A DNA stretch of 48,964 nt from Oceanospirillum multiglobuliferum. Its GTDB lineage: Bacteria; Pseudomonadota; Gammaproteobacteria; Pseudomonadales; Halomonadaceae. This document shows, in pieces, positions 35,798-45,015 of this stretch. The notes under the pieces are model-generated. The model did no database searches and had not been told where the DNA came from. It saw only the letters and a program-made list of their open reading frames with translations. The stretch's first letter is position 1. Each line of letters opens with the position of its first letter. Location of the stretch: assembly GCF_900167095.1 (NCBI RefSeq), contig NZ_FUXG01000024.1, positions 1-48,964 of the forward strand, given 5' to 3'. A program made the position numbers and the translations under genes.

Positions 35798-37354
35798 ATG
35801 AAGAAAACCGTATCCCTGTTTGCTGGCGCTGTGCTTAGCCTAGGTCTGATGACTGGCGCACAGGCAGCAACTTTGAAAATGGCCTACGATGCTGACCCAG
35901 TTTCCTTAGACCCGCATGAGCAACTGTCTGGCGGTACTTTGCAGCTGTCTCATATGACCTTTGATCCGCTAGTACGCTGGGATCGTAAACTGGGTTTTGA
36001 AGCCCGTTTGGCGGAAAAATGGGAGCGAGTTGACCCGCTAACCATGCGTTTCCACCTACGCAAAGGCGTAAAATTCCACTCAGGTAATGATTTTACCGCT
36101 AAAGACGTGGCGTTTACTTTTGAGCGTCTACGTGAATCTCCAGACTTCAAAGGTGTATTCGCGCCTTTCTCTGGAATAAAAGTTGTTGATGATTACACGA
36201 TCGAACTGAAAACCGCAGAACCTTTCCCTCTTGTCTTAAACAACGTTACTTACCTGTTCCCAATGGACAGCAAGTTCTATAGCGGTAAAGACGAGAACGG
36301 AGAAGACAAGGCCAAGCTGATCAAGCACGGTAACTCTTTTGCCTCTCGCAACATGTCAGGTACAGGCCCTTTCACCGTGTCATACCGTGAGCAAGGCGTT
36401 CGTGTTGAGTTTGAACGTAACAGTGGCTACTGGGATACTAAGTCACCAGGCAACGTTGACAAAATCGTACTGACTCCGATTAAAGAAGCGCCAACACGTG
36501 TAGCTGCACTGCTTTCAGGTGATGTTGACTTTATCGCACCTGTACCACCAACCGACCATGAGCGTATTCAGGGCAACAAAAAAGTTGACCTAGTCACTAT
36601 GGGCGGCACACGTATCATCACATTCCAGATGAACCAAAACCGTGTTGAAGCCTTCAAAGACGCCCGTGTACGTCAGGCAGTGGCTTATGCCATTAACCAG
36701 CAAGGTATCGTGAAAAAGATCATGAAAGGCTTTGCAACACCAGCGGCACAAATGAGCCCTTGGGGTTACCTAGGTCATAACGCTGCGCTGAAGCCACGTT
36801 TTGATTTAGCAAAAGCTAAACAGCTGATGAAAGAGGCCGGTTACGAGAAAGGCTTTAGCATCACCATGATGGCACCTAACAACCGCTATGTGAACGACGA
36901 GAAAATCGCACAAGCGGCTGCGGCAATGTTGGCGAAAATCAACATCAAAGTTGACCTGAAAACCATGCCTAAAGCGCAATACTGGGGTGAATTTGATGCC
37001 CGTGCAGCAGACATGATGATGATTGGCTGGCACGCGGATACTGAAGACTCAAACAACTTCTTCGAGTTCCTGACAGCTTGCCCAGATGCTGAGAAAGGTC
37101 TAGGCCAATACAACAGCGGCAACTACTGCAACCCGAAAGCAGATGCGCTGATGGTTCAAGCGAATACTGAAACCAGTCCGAAGAAACGTGCGGCGTTGAT
37201 GCAAGAGATCGAGCAAATTCTATACGATGACGCGGCTTTCATTCCGCTACATTGGCAGAATCTGGCTTGGGCAGCTGCGAAAAACGTAGAAATCGAGCCT
37301 GTGTTAAACGTAATGGATTTCCCATACTTGGGTGATCTGGTCATCAAAAAGTAA
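35798..37354 (+). CDS. Peptide ABC transporter substrate-binding protein (DppA-like)
   Basis: 518 residues. A cleavable signal peptide (1-23, MKKTVSLFAGAVLSLGLMTGAQA) without a lipobox makes it a soluble periplasmic protein. The rest is the class-5 solute-binding fold (SBP_bac_5): LKMAYDADPVSLDPHEQLSGG, VRWDRKLGFEARLAEKWE, FHLRKGVKFHSGNDFTAKDVAFTFERL, and MSGTGPFTVSYREQG. It leads a transporter operon that ends with two peptidases, so di- or oligopeptides are the probable ligand. The gap to the permease gene is 169 bp with two strong hairpins, so this gene is probably expressed above the rest. Confidence 0.92.
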   Translation: MKKTVSLFAGAVLSLGLMTGAQAATLKMAYDADPVSLDPHEQLSGGTLQLSHMTFDPLVRWDRKLGFEARLAEKWERVDPLTMRFHLRKGVKFHSGNDFTAKDVAFTFERLRESPDFKGVFAPFSGIKVVDDYTIELKTAEPFPLVLNNVTYLFPMDSKFYSGKDENGEDKAKLIKHGNSFASRNMSGTGPFTVSYREQGVRVEFERNSGYWDTKSPGNVDKIVLTPIKEAPTRVAALLSGDVDFIAPVPPTDHERIQGNKKVDLVTMGGTRIITFQMNQNRVEAFKDARVRQAVAYAINQQGIVKKIMKGFATPAAQMSPWGYLGHNAALKPRFDLAKAKQLMKEAGYEKGFSITMMAPNNRYVNDEKIAQAAAAMLAKINIKVDLKTMPKAQYWGEFDARAADMMMIGWHADTEDSNNFFEFLTACPDAEKGLGQYNSGNYCNPKADALMVQANTETSPKKRAALMQEIEQILYDDAAFIPLHWQNLAWAAAKNVEIEPVLNVMDFPYLGDLVIKK

Positions 37355-37370
37355 TTTTTGATGATGGGCT

Positions 37371-37457
37371 GGCTTACACTCTGTAAGCCGCCTATTAGGG
37401 TCTAGTACCCTGTGCAAAGCTTGTCGGCAGTCGAGTTAGGGCGACTGCTGATAAGCT
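37371..37457 (+). promoter_or_regulatory. Two intercistronic hairpins after the binding-protein gene
   Basis: First hairpin: GGCTTAC (37371-37377) / GTAAGCC (37383-37389). Second: AGCTTGTCGGCAGTCG (37418-37433) / CGACTGCTGATAAGCT (37442-37457), a continuous 16-bp RNA stem with two G-U pairs. Neither has a T-run. They likely stabilise the binding-protein mRNA against 3' decay and dampen the downstream genes. Confidence 0.7.
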
Positions 37458-37523
37458 GGGCACTATCAACTCTCATACAATAAGCCAGCGCACGGAATGC
37501 TCGGTGATAAAGGCAGAACTACC

Positions 37524-38498
37524 ATGATTGCTTTTTTTATTAAACGGCTGTTTCAGGCCATTATCGTGATGTTTGTCATCAGCCTGATTAGCTTTTCAAT
37601 CCAAGATAATTTGGGTGACCCCCTGCGTGAAATGGTGGGGCAATCCGTATCTGAAGCAGAGCGTCAAGCCTTACGGGATGAGATGGGGCTGAACGATCCG
37701 TTTTTAATTCAATACGGTCGCTTTCTCGGTAATGTATTACAAGGGGACTTAGGCACCTCTTATTTCTTTAAAGAACCTGCCTTAGAAGTGATTTTAAAGA
37801 AAATGCCCGCCACTTTAGAACTGGTGTTTGGCGCGACTATTATTATTGTGTTGTTCTCAGTACCACTGGGCGTGTATTCCGCCATTAAGCCGTTCAGCTG
37901 GTTCTCGCGCGTGGTGATGGGCGTCAGTATTGTGGGGATTTCTGTACCCGTTTTCTTAACCGCTATCGGTTTGATCTATCTATTTGCCATTGAGCTAGGT
38001 TGGATGCCCTCTTACGGTCGCGGCGACACCGTTGACATGTTCTGGGGTTGGGACAGTGGCTTGTTCACCCTTGATGGCTTACACCATCTGATTTTGCCAA
38101 GCTTTACACTGGCTTCGATTATGTTGCCGCTGTTTATCCGTCTGATTCGTTCTGAAATGATGGAAGTGTTGCAATCGGAGTATGTGAAATTTGCATGGGC
38201 CAAGGGCCTGCACTCACGTCGTATCTATTTCTTACACGCCTTAAAGAACACCATGCTGCCTGTCATCACCGTTGGTGGTGTGCAGATCGGTACGATGGTG
38301 GCGTACACCATTTTAACTGAAACCGTTTTCCAATGGCCGGGGATGGGCTTTCTATTCTTAGAAGCGGTCAACCGTGTGGATACGCCGTTGATTGTGGCGT
38401 ACCTGATTGTGGTGGGTGCTGTTTTCGTCGTCACCAACACCATTGTTGACCTGATTTACGGCTTGGTGAACCCAACCGTTAAACTCGCAGGCAAATAA
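37524..38498 (+). CDS. Peptide ABC transporter permease (DppB-like)
   Basis: 324 residues from ATG 37524 (MIAFFIKRLFQAIIVMFVIS); AAAGG lies about ten bases upstream. An ATG at 37497 would add nine residues that break the typical N-terminus. Six membrane helices; the EAA loop is EYVKFAWAKGLHSRRIYFLHALKNTMLPV, and the end GLVNPTVKL is typical of DppB/OppB. It forms the inner-membrane channel with the following gene. Confidence 0.93.
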   Translation: MIAFFIKRLFQAIIVMFVISLISFSIQDNLGDPLREMVGQSVSEAERQALRDEMGLNDPFLIQYGRFLGNVLQGDLGTSYFFKEPALEVILKKMPATLELVFGATIIIVLFSVPLGVYSAIKPFSWFSRVVMGVSIVGISVPVFLTAIGLIYLFAIELGWMPSYGRGDTVDMFWGWDSGLFTLDGLHHLILPSFTLASIMLPLFIRLIRSEMMEVLQSEYVKFAWAKGLHSRRIYFLHALKNTMLPVITVGGVQIGTMVAYTILTETVFQWPGMGFLFLEAVNRVDTPLIVAYLIVVGAVFVVTNTIVDLIYGLVNPTVKLAGK

Positions 38499-38511
38499 TA
38501 GGCAGAACATT

Positions 38512-39471
38512 ATGACAACTCAAAGCCAAAACAAACTGCCAGAGCCTACGCCCAGCGCTTGGCAGCGTTTCAAAGACAGCAATATCGGCCACAGCTTTAT
38601 TCGTGACCGTGTGGCGCAAATCAGTTTCACTATTTTCCTAGGCTACGTGATTATGGCGCTATTTGCGCCGTTGATCGCCCCGTTTGATCCTTACGATCCC
38701 AATCAGATCGACATTATGAACTCTGAGCTACCCCCTAGTTGGGATGCCGAGAATGGTGATGAACAGTTCTGGTTAGGCACCGATGCACAGGGTCGTGATC
38801 TGTGGTCAACCATTCTGTACGGCACCCGCATTTCGTTGACCATCGGCATCTGCGCTGTTCTGCTGCAAGCGACCATTGGGATTATTATCGGTTTGATTGC
38901 GGGCTATCGCGGTGGCCGTGTAGACAGCCTGCTGATGCGCTTTGCAGATGTACAGTTGTCGTTTTCCACCATGATGGTGGCGATCATTGTCTTGGCAATC
39001 TTTCAGGCAAGCTTTGGTACAGAGTTGTATCAAGAACTGGCGATGACCATGCTGATTTTGGTGATCGGTATCGCTGAGTGGCCGCAATATGCCCGTACCA
39101 TTCGCGCCTCAGTACTGGCCGAAAAGAAAAAAGAATACATTGATGCCGCTCGTGTAATGGGTTTAGGCCCGATTCGCATCATGTTCCGTCATATCTTACC
39201 TAATACCTTGTCGCCGATTTTGGTGATCTCAACGGTACAGGTGGCTAACGCTATTATCTCTGAAGCCTCGCTGTCGTTTTTAGGTTTGGGTATGCCCGTG
39301 TCGCAACCCTCTTTAGGCTCTTTAATCTCCAGCGGCTTTGAATATATCTTCTCTGGTGCTTGGTGGATCACGGTGATTCCGGGTGTGATCTTAGTGGTAT
39401 TAGTACTGGTGATGAACATGCTAGGCGACTGGCTGCGTGACGTCCTCAATCCAAAACTTTATAAGGGCTAA
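38512..39471 (+). CDS. Peptide ABC transporter permease (DppC-like)
   Basis: 319 residues with six helices. The long first periplasmic loop holds FWLGTDAQGRDLWSTILYGTRISL, a hallmark of DppC/OppC, and the EAA loop is EYIDAARVMGLGPIRIMFRHILPN. It starts 13 bases after the dppB-like stop and ends four bases before the first ATPase. It pairs with the DppB-like protein. Confidence 0.94.
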   Translation: MTTQSQNKLPEPTPSAWQRFKDSNIGHSFIRDRVAQISFTIFLGYVIMALFAPLIAPFDPYDPNQIDIMNSELPPSWDAENGDEQFWLGTDAQGRDLWSTILYGTRISLTIGICAVLLQATIGIIIGLIAGYRGGRVDSLLMRFADVQLSFSTMMVAIIVLAIFQASFGTELYQELAMTMLILVIGIAEWPQYARTIRASVLAEKKKEYIDAARVMGLGPIRIMFRHILPNTLSPILVISTVQVANAIISEASLSFLGLGMPVSQPSLGSLISSGFEYIFSGAWWITVIPGVILVVLVLVMNMLGDWLRDVLNPKLYKG

Positions 39472-39475
39472 GATC

Positions 39476-40468
39476 ATGGCGTTATTAGAAGTAAAAAACC
39501 TTGAAGTGAGTTTTGGTTTACGCAGCGGTGAAGTCAAAGCACTACGCAATATCAGTTTTAACCTAGACCGTGGTGAGCGTTTAGGCTTGGTGGGTGAATC
39601 TGGTGCAGGTAAGTCGGTGTTGGGCTTCTCCATTCTAAACTTAATCTCTAGACCGGGGCGTATCAGCGCCGGTGAGATCTGGTTTGATGGTCAGAACCTC
39701 GCCAATCTGTCTGCCGAGGGTATTCGCGCGATTCGGGGCAACCGAATTTCGATGATCTTTCAAGACCCAATGATGACCCTAAACCCTGTGCTGACCATCG
39801 GCCAGCAGATGGTGGAATGTTTACAAGCCCACCGGAAGATCAGCTTTGACGCGGCAAAAACCATTGCAGTGCAAAAGTTGAAGCAGGTATACATTCCATC
39901 GCCAGAAACCCGTTTTGATCAATATCCGCACGAGCTGTCGGGCGGTATGCGTCAGCGTATCGTGATCGCCATTGCGCTACTGCTTGATCCAGACATTATT
40001 ATTGCCGATGAGCCAACCACCGCCTTGGATGTAACCATTCAAGCCGAGATCATGGAACTGATGGTTGAGCTTTGTGAGCGCAACAACGTTGCACTGATCT
40101 TAATCACCCATGATTTGGGCGTGGTATCACAAGCCACCCAAAAAACCATCGTGATGTACGCAGGCCGCATTATTGAACAAGGGCCAACTAAAGAGATTAT
40201 CAACGATGCACAGCACCCTTACACCCAAGGTTTGATGAATGCGCTGCCACAAATGGCAATACCGGGGCAGCGTTTGAATCAGATTCGAGGTGCCATGCCG
40301 CCTTTGCAACGTATTCCAACAGGTTGTGCGTTTAATCCGCGTTGTGATTACGCAGAAGAGGCCTGCAAACGAGAGTTACCAACCTTTACGCGTTCTGGTA
40401 ACTGTCAGGTGGCTTGTCACATGGTTGCGGCCATGAGAAAAGCTGAACAAACGCAGGAAGGGGTGTAA
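39476..40468 (+). CDS. Peptide ABC transporter ATPase (DppD-like)
   Basis: 330 residues from ATG 39476 (MALLEVKNLEVSFGL). Walker A GESGAGKSVLG, Q-loop MIFQDPMMTLNP, signature LSGGMRQR, Walker B DIIIADEPTTALD and switch His in THDL. The C-terminal oligopeptide/dipeptide extension contains the cysteine-rich block GCAFNPRCDYAEEACKRELP that holds an iron-sulphur cluster in some members. The gene begins five bases after the permease stop. Confidence 0.95.
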   Translation: MALLEVKNLEVSFGLRSGEVKALRNISFNLDRGERLGLVGESGAGKSVLGFSILNLISRPGRISAGEIWFDGQNLANLSAEGIRAIRGNRISMIFQDPMMTLNPVLTIGQQMVECLQAHRKISFDAAKTIAVQKLKQVYIPSPETRFDQYPHELSGGMRQRIVIAIALLLDPDIIIADEPTTALDVTIQAEIMELMVELCERNNVALILITHDLGVVSQATQKTIVMYAGRIIEQGPTKEIINDAQHPYTQGLMNALPQMAIPGQRLNQIRGAMPPLQRIPTGCAFNPRCDYAEEACKRELPTFTRSGNCQVACHMVAAMRKAEQTQEGV

Positions 40469-40471
40469 GTG

Positions 40472-41512
40472 ATGAGCCAGAACCAAACTGAAAATACGAC
40501 ACAGCCAGAGTCATTAGTCCAAATTCGTGGTCTGTATAAGAAATTCAATATCTCAGGTGATTTTCTGGATCAGCTGAAGTTCAAAGGCGGCAAGATCGTG
40601 CGTGAACAAGAACATGTTCATGCGATCAACGGTGTCTCTCTAGATGTGCATAAGGGCGAAGCCCTATGTGTGGTGGGTGAATCAGGCTGTGGTAAGTCAA
40701 CCGTTGCCCGTACCGTTATGGGTTTGTTAACGCCTAGCGGTGGCACCATCAGCTACCGTGGCGAGCGTATTGATCATTTAGATGACAAAGCGCTGCTACC
40801 CTACCGCAAAAAAATGCAGATGATTTTCCAGAACCCTTATGCGTCATTGAATCCGCGTATGACCATTGGGCAAACACTGGAAGAACCCGTGCGTTTGCAC
40901 AATCCTGATTGGAACGCCCAACAGGTGCGCGACAAGGTACATGAGGTGATGTTCTCTGTGGGTATTGACCCCAGCTGGGCGGATCGTTTTGCCCATGAGT
41001 TTTCTGGTGGTCAGCGTCAACGGATCAGTATTGCCCGTGCTTTGGCGGTAGACCCTGAGTTTATCGTGGCCGATGAGCCGATCTCTGCACTGGATGTGTC
41101 GATTCAAGCACAGGTGTTAAACCTGCTGATGGACGCGCAAGAAAAGCGCAACCTCACTTATCTGTTTATCACCCACGACTTGGCGGTGGTTGAACACTTC
41201 GGCACCCGTGTGGCGGTGATGTATTTAGGTTCGCTGTGTGAACTGGCCCCCACCAAAACCCTGTTTGCCACGCCGCGCCACCCGTACACCAAAGCTTTGT
41301 TGTCGGCGATTCCACGTTTACAGGATGACCGCCCAGAGCCGATTAAACTGACGGGTGAAGTGCCTACGCCTGTGAACCTGCCTTCAGGCTGTGTGTTCCA
41401 CGGACGCTGCCCTTATGTCACCGACCGCTGCAAACAAGAGATTCCAAAATTGATCACCACCAGCGAAGGCGGCCAAGTGGCCTGTCACGCGGTAGAAGAG
41501 GGGCGAATCTAA
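40472..41512 (+). CDS. Peptide ABC transporter ATPase (DppF-like)
   Basis: 346 residues from ATG 40472, preceded by AGGAAGGGG; a GTG directly before it is the alternative. Walker A GESGCGKSTVAR, Q-loop MIFQNPYASLNPR, signature FSGGQRQR, Walker B FIVADEPISALD, THDLAVVEHF and the C-terminal cysteine block GCVFHGRCPYVTDRCKQE. It pairs with the DppD-like ATPase. The stop abuts the next gene (TAAATG). Confidence 0.95.
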   Translation: MSQNQTENTTQPESLVQIRGLYKKFNISGDFLDQLKFKGGKIVREQEHVHAINGVSLDVHKGEALCVVGESGCGKSTVARTVMGLLTPSGGTISYRGERIDHLDDKALLPYRKKMQMIFQNPYASLNPRMTIGQTLEEPVRLHNPDWNAQQVRDKVHEVMFSVGIDPSWADRFAHEFSGGQRQRISIARALAVDPEFIVADEPISALDVSIQAQVLNLLMDAQEKRNLTYLFITHDLAVVEHFGTRVAVMYLGSLCELAPTKTLFATPRHPYTKALLSAIPRLQDDRPEPIKLTGEVPTPVNLPSGCVFHGRCPYVTDRCKQEIPKLITTSEGGQVACHAVEEGRI

Positions 41513-42670
41513 ATGCTCCACTCTGCGATTAAAATCAGCGCGGCCTTTGACTCCGGCAATATCGAAGTGTTGGATCAAACCAACCCCCATGATATTCAGT
41601 TAGCAATTCGCCCAGACCACCAGTCAAACTTTTATCAGTGGTTCCACTTTCGAGTGCAGGGGGCTGCGGATCAAAGCTTAGTGCTACGCATCACCAATGC
41701 AGCGCAAGCGGCCTATCCCGATGGTTGGGAAGATTACCAAGCGGTGGCCTCATACGACCGTCAAGATTGGTTCCGTGTCCCCACCAGTTTTGAAGAGGGT
41801 GAGCTGCTGATTCAGCACAGCCCTGAGCAAAACAGCGTCTATTACGCTTACTTTGCCCCTTACAGCTTTGAGCGCCACCTTGACCTGATCGCCTTTGCCC
41901 AGCAGTCGCCTCTATGCCAAGTGTTTGATTTAGGGGCAACTTTAGATGGCCGTGACCTTAATCTGTTGCAGATTGGACAAGACGACAGCAACAAGAAAAA
42001 GATTTGGGTCACCGCCCGTCAACACCCCGGTGAAAGCATGGCCGAGTGGTGCGCGGAAGGCTTGATCAGCCGTCTGTTAGATGAAAATGACGCCCTCTGC
42101 AAACAACTGCTCGATCAAGTGGTGTTCTACATCGTACCGAATATGAACCCCGATGGTGCTATTCGTGGTCACCTACGCACCAACGCTTGTGGTGCCAACC
42201 TGAACCGCGAGTGGTTAGAACCCAGCCTTGAACGCAGCCCAGAAGTGTTCCATGTGCGCGCTGCCATGTCTCAAATTGGGGTTGATCTGTTCTTAGACCT
42301 ACACGGCGACGAAGCGCTACCTTGCAACTTTATTGCCGGACAAGAAGGCGCACCGCATTTAAGCGACCAAGTGCTACAAGAAGAACTACACTTCAAACAG
42401 CAACTTGCCGCCATTAACCCTGATTTCCAACTGGAGCGTGGTTATCCCGTTGGCAAATTTGGGGCAGAAGCTTATACCGTGGCAGGCTTTTGGGTAGGGC
42501 GTGAATTTAACTGCCCCTCTATGACCTTAGAGATGCCGTTTAAAGACTACGATTTGCGCCCAGATCACTACGCAGGTTGGTCAGCAGAGCGTTCCATTCA
42601 GTTGGGTGAAAGCTTGCTGTTCCCGATTGCTCAGTGGCTTCGTTCAACCTCACCAACTGTAAACGAGTAG
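41513..42670 (+). CDS. M14 zinc carboxypeptidase, cytosolic carboxypeptidase-like
   Basis: 385 residues, no signal peptide. An N-terminal beta-rich domain (~1-130, with FYQWFHFRV) precedes the peptidase domain, as in the cytosolic carboxypeptidase (CCP/AGBL) branch of M14. Zinc ligands: His171 and Glu174 in RQHPGES and His264 in DLHGDEA. GANLNREW holds the substrate-binding Asn-Arg pair and TLEMPFKDYD carries the catalytic glutamate. Bacterial members trim C-terminal residues from peptides. The gene starts immediately after the transporter ATPase stop, so imported peptides are the likely substrate. Confidence 0.9.
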   Translation: MLHSAIKISAAFDSGNIEVLDQTNPHDIQLAIRPDHQSNFYQWFHFRVQGAADQSLVLRITNAAQAAYPDGWEDYQAVASYDRQDWFRVPTSFEEGELLIQHSPEQNSVYYAYFAPYSFERHLDLIAFAQQSPLCQVFDLGATLDGRDLNLLQIGQDDSNKKKIWVTARQHPGESMAEWCAEGLISRLLDENDALCKQLLDQVVFYIVPNMNPDGAIRGHLRTNACGANLNREWLEPSLERSPEVFHVRAAMSQIGVDLFLDLHGDEALPCNFIAGQEGAPHLSDQVLQEELHFKQQLAAINPDFQLERGYPVGKFGAEAYTVAGFWVGREFNCPSMTLEMPFKDYDLRPDHYAGWSAERSIQLGESLLFPIAQWLRSTSPTVNE

Positions 42671-42677
42671 TCGGTCT

Positions 42678-43616
42678 ATGGAAGTAAGATGGTTAGATGA
42701 CTTTATTGCCTTAGCCCGCACGCGACATTTCTCCCGTGCGGCAGATGAGCGCAATGTGACTCAGCCGACTTTAAGCCGCCGTATTAAACTCCTTGAGGAA
42801 GAGATGGGCACCACGCTCATCGACCGCAACAGCCTGCCGTTGTCTTTGACTCCGGCAGGCGAAGTGTTTTTAGCGGGTGCCGAGCAGATGTCGCGCATCG
42901 CCCGCGAAACCAAAGTGCGTTGCAACGAGATCCGCGAACAAGAGAGCAACCGCCTCATCTTTGCCACCTCACAAACGCTCTACCTCACCTTGTACCGCGC
43001 CCTATTGCTGCCCTTTTCTGAGCGCCATAACCTACCCGTTGATTTGAACTTAAAATCAACCTCTTGGGTGGGGCCAGATTTTGTTAACGCACTGGCGCAA
43101 GGGGAGTGTGATCTGGTGCTGTGTTATTGGCACCCTGCCATGAAAGTGGCGAGAGACTTAGACGATGAGCGTTTCGAGAACTTAGTGATCGCCGAAGAGT
43201 TGCTCGTACCCGTTACCGCACTGAACAGCGACGGCATGCCGCTCTTCAAACTGCCCGGCCAAAAAACCAAACCCTTGCCCTATATCGGCTATTACGAAAG
43301 CTCTATGCTGCGCGCGGTACTGGAACATTTCCTACAGCAGCAACCAGAGCCACCGCAACTGGTCACCATGAATGAAAACGTCCACTCGGTCAGCGTTAAA
43401 GCGATGATCAAAGAGGGCTTTGGTTTTGGTTGGCTACCGCAGCGTTTGGTTAAAGACAATCTGGACTACGGTAACCTACAGTTAGCGGGCGATGCCCAAT
43501 GGCATGTGCCATTGCAGATTAGAATTTACCGTAATCGACAAAATATACAGCCTAACTTGCGCCAGCTTTGGAGCTTGTTAGAAACCGCCATACAGCATCA
43601 ATCGCTGTCGGTGTAA
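42678..43616 (+). CDS. LysR-family regulator inside the peptide uptake operon
   Basis: 312 residues. DNA-binding domain ~1-62: MEVRWLDDFIALARTRHFSRAA, VTQPTLSRRIKLLEEEMGTTLIDR. The N-terminal wording is close to the HypT/YjiE branch. The effector domain follows (NRLIFATSQTLYLTLYRALLLPF). It lies seven bases after the carboxypeptidase and 41 before pepQ, co-directional, so it is a regulator carried within the operon it probably controls. The effector is unknown; peptides, amino acids or an oxidant are all possible. Confidence 0.9.
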   Translation: MEVRWLDDFIALARTRHFSRAADERNVTQPTLSRRIKLLEEEMGTTLIDRNSLPLSLTPAGEVFLAGAEQMSRIARETKVRCNEIREQESNRLIFATSQTLYLTLYRALLLPFSERHNLPVDLNLKSTSWVGPDFVNALAQGECDLVLCYWHPAMKVARDLDDERFENLVIAEELLVPVTALNSDGMPLFKLPGQKTKPLPYIGYYESSMLRAVLEHFLQQQPEPPQLVTMNENVHSVSVKAMIKEGFGFGWLPQRLVKDNLDYGNLQLAGDAQWHVPLQIRIYRNRQNIQPNLRQLWSLLETAIQHQSLSV

Positions 43617-43657
43617 CCCCGCTCATTAATCACGACATTTGCCACAGGCTGCCTATC

Positions 43658-44965
43658 ATGATTCAAGCGTTTTTCCAGCATATTGCTCAACTGCAACAGC
43701 GCAGCGTCGAGCTGCTTGCCCAACAAGGATTTGATCAACTGTTGATTGGCTCAGGCAGTTTGCATACCCACTTTTTAGACGACACCCGCTATCCTTTTCG
43801 CCCTAACCCGCACTTTGTACAATGGGCACCCTTTTTAACCGAACACCCCAACTGCTGGTTATTGATTAAAGCCAACCAAAAGCCGCAGCTGTTTTACTAC
43901 ACCCCAACAGATTTTTGGCACTTAACCCCCGCATTACCAACGGGCGAGTGGACAAGCGCCTTTGACCTACAGGCGTATGACAACTTTGCCGACATCGCCA
44001 GCCTGTTAAACGGCCACAACAATGCCCTAATCAACGAACAAAACATTCAGGCAGAAGCAGCGCAGGTCAGCCATAACCCCAACGCATTCATTCAAGCGCT
44101 TAACTTCCACCGCGCCATTAAAACCGAGTGGGAACAGCACTGCCTACGCCAAGCCAACTACCTTGCCGTAAAAGGCCATCGCGCAGCAGAAGCCGCCTTT
44201 AAAGCGGGTAAAAGCGAATACCAGATCAACCAGCTCTACCTCAGCGCCATTGGTCATAATGAGCGCGATATGCCTTACGACAATATCGTAGCTTTAAATG
44301 AACACGCCGCCGTGCTGCACTACCAGTTTCAAGAGCGTAGCGCCCCTGCCCAAGACCGCACCCTGTTAATCGACGCAGGCGCACGCTTTAACGGCTACGC
44401 AGCCGACATCACCCGCACCTTTACCCGTCAAGGCAGCCTATTTGCTGACCTAGTGCGCGGCCTAGATGACCTGCAACAGCAACTGTGCCAACAGATCAGC
44501 GCGGGTAGCGACTTTATCGCCCTGCACGAACAGATGCACCTGATGATCGCCGACCTGCTGAACCGCTTTGGCATCATCACCGCCAACCCAGAAGTACAGA
44601 TGGAACTGGGCTTAACCCGCACCTTCTACCCGCACGGCTTGGGGCATTTACTAGGCTTACAAGTACACGACGTGGGCGGTTGGCAACAAGACGAAGCAGG
44701 CACCCTCTTAACACCACCAGAGGAACACCCCTTCCTGCGTTTAACCCGCACCTTGCAATCGGGCTACGTCATCACCATCGAACCGGGGGTTTACTTTATC
44801 CCGCAACTGCTGAACGAACTGCGTAACAGCCCCAACAGCCAACACATCAACTGGGCATTGGTAGAACAACTACTGCCTTATGGCGGTATCCGCATTGAAG
44901 ACAACCTCTGCGTGCAAGACAGCGGCAGCGAAAACTACACCCGTGATGGATTCGCGCGCTTATAA
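43658..44965 (+). CDS. pepQ: Xaa-Pro dipeptidase PepQ (M24B)
   Basis: 435 residues from ATG 43658 (MIQAFFQHIAQLQQRSVELL); an open frame from 43568 would overlap the LysR gene and add 30 unlike residues. Pita-bread fold with the five metal ligands visible: Asp in LLIDAGARFNGYAADITRTF (two), His in YPHGLGHLLGLQVHDVGG, Glu in TIEPGVYF and Glu in GGIRIEDNLCV. It splits dipeptides with C-terminal proline, completing hydrolysis of imported peptides. Length is near E. coli PepQ (443). It is the last gene of the unit, followed by a strong terminator. Confidence 0.93.
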   Translation: MIQAFFQHIAQLQQRSVELLAQQGFDQLLIGSGSLHTHFLDDTRYPFRPNPHFVQWAPFLTEHPNCWLLIKANQKPQLFYYTPTDFWHLTPALPTGEWTSAFDLQAYDNFADIASLLNGHNNALINEQNIQAEAAQVSHNPNAFIQALNFHRAIKTEWEQHCLRQANYLAVKGHRAAEAAFKAGKSEYQINQLYLSAIGHNERDMPYDNIVALNEHAAVLHYQFQERSAPAQDRTLLIDAGARFNGYAADITRTFTRQGSLFADLVRGLDDLQQQLCQQISAGSDFIALHEQMHLMIADLLNRFGIITANPEVQMELGLTRTFYPHGLGHLLGLQVHDVGGWQQDEAGTLLTPPEEHPFLRLTRTLQSGYVITIEPGVYFIPQLLNELRNSPNSQHINWALVEQLLPYGGIRIEDNLCVQDSGSENYTRDGFARL

Positions 44966-44981
44966 TCCCCCTCCTAGCACA

Positions 44982-45015
44982 AACACCCACCCTGATTGAA
45001 GGGTGGGTGTTCTCT
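44982..45015 (+). terminator. Strong rho-independent terminator after pepQ
   Basis: AACACCCACCC (44982-44992) and GGGTGGGTGTT (45001-45011) form a perfect 11-bp stem with an 8-base loop, followed by CTCTTCTT. It closes the peptide operon and separates it from the cassette array. Confidence 0.92.
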
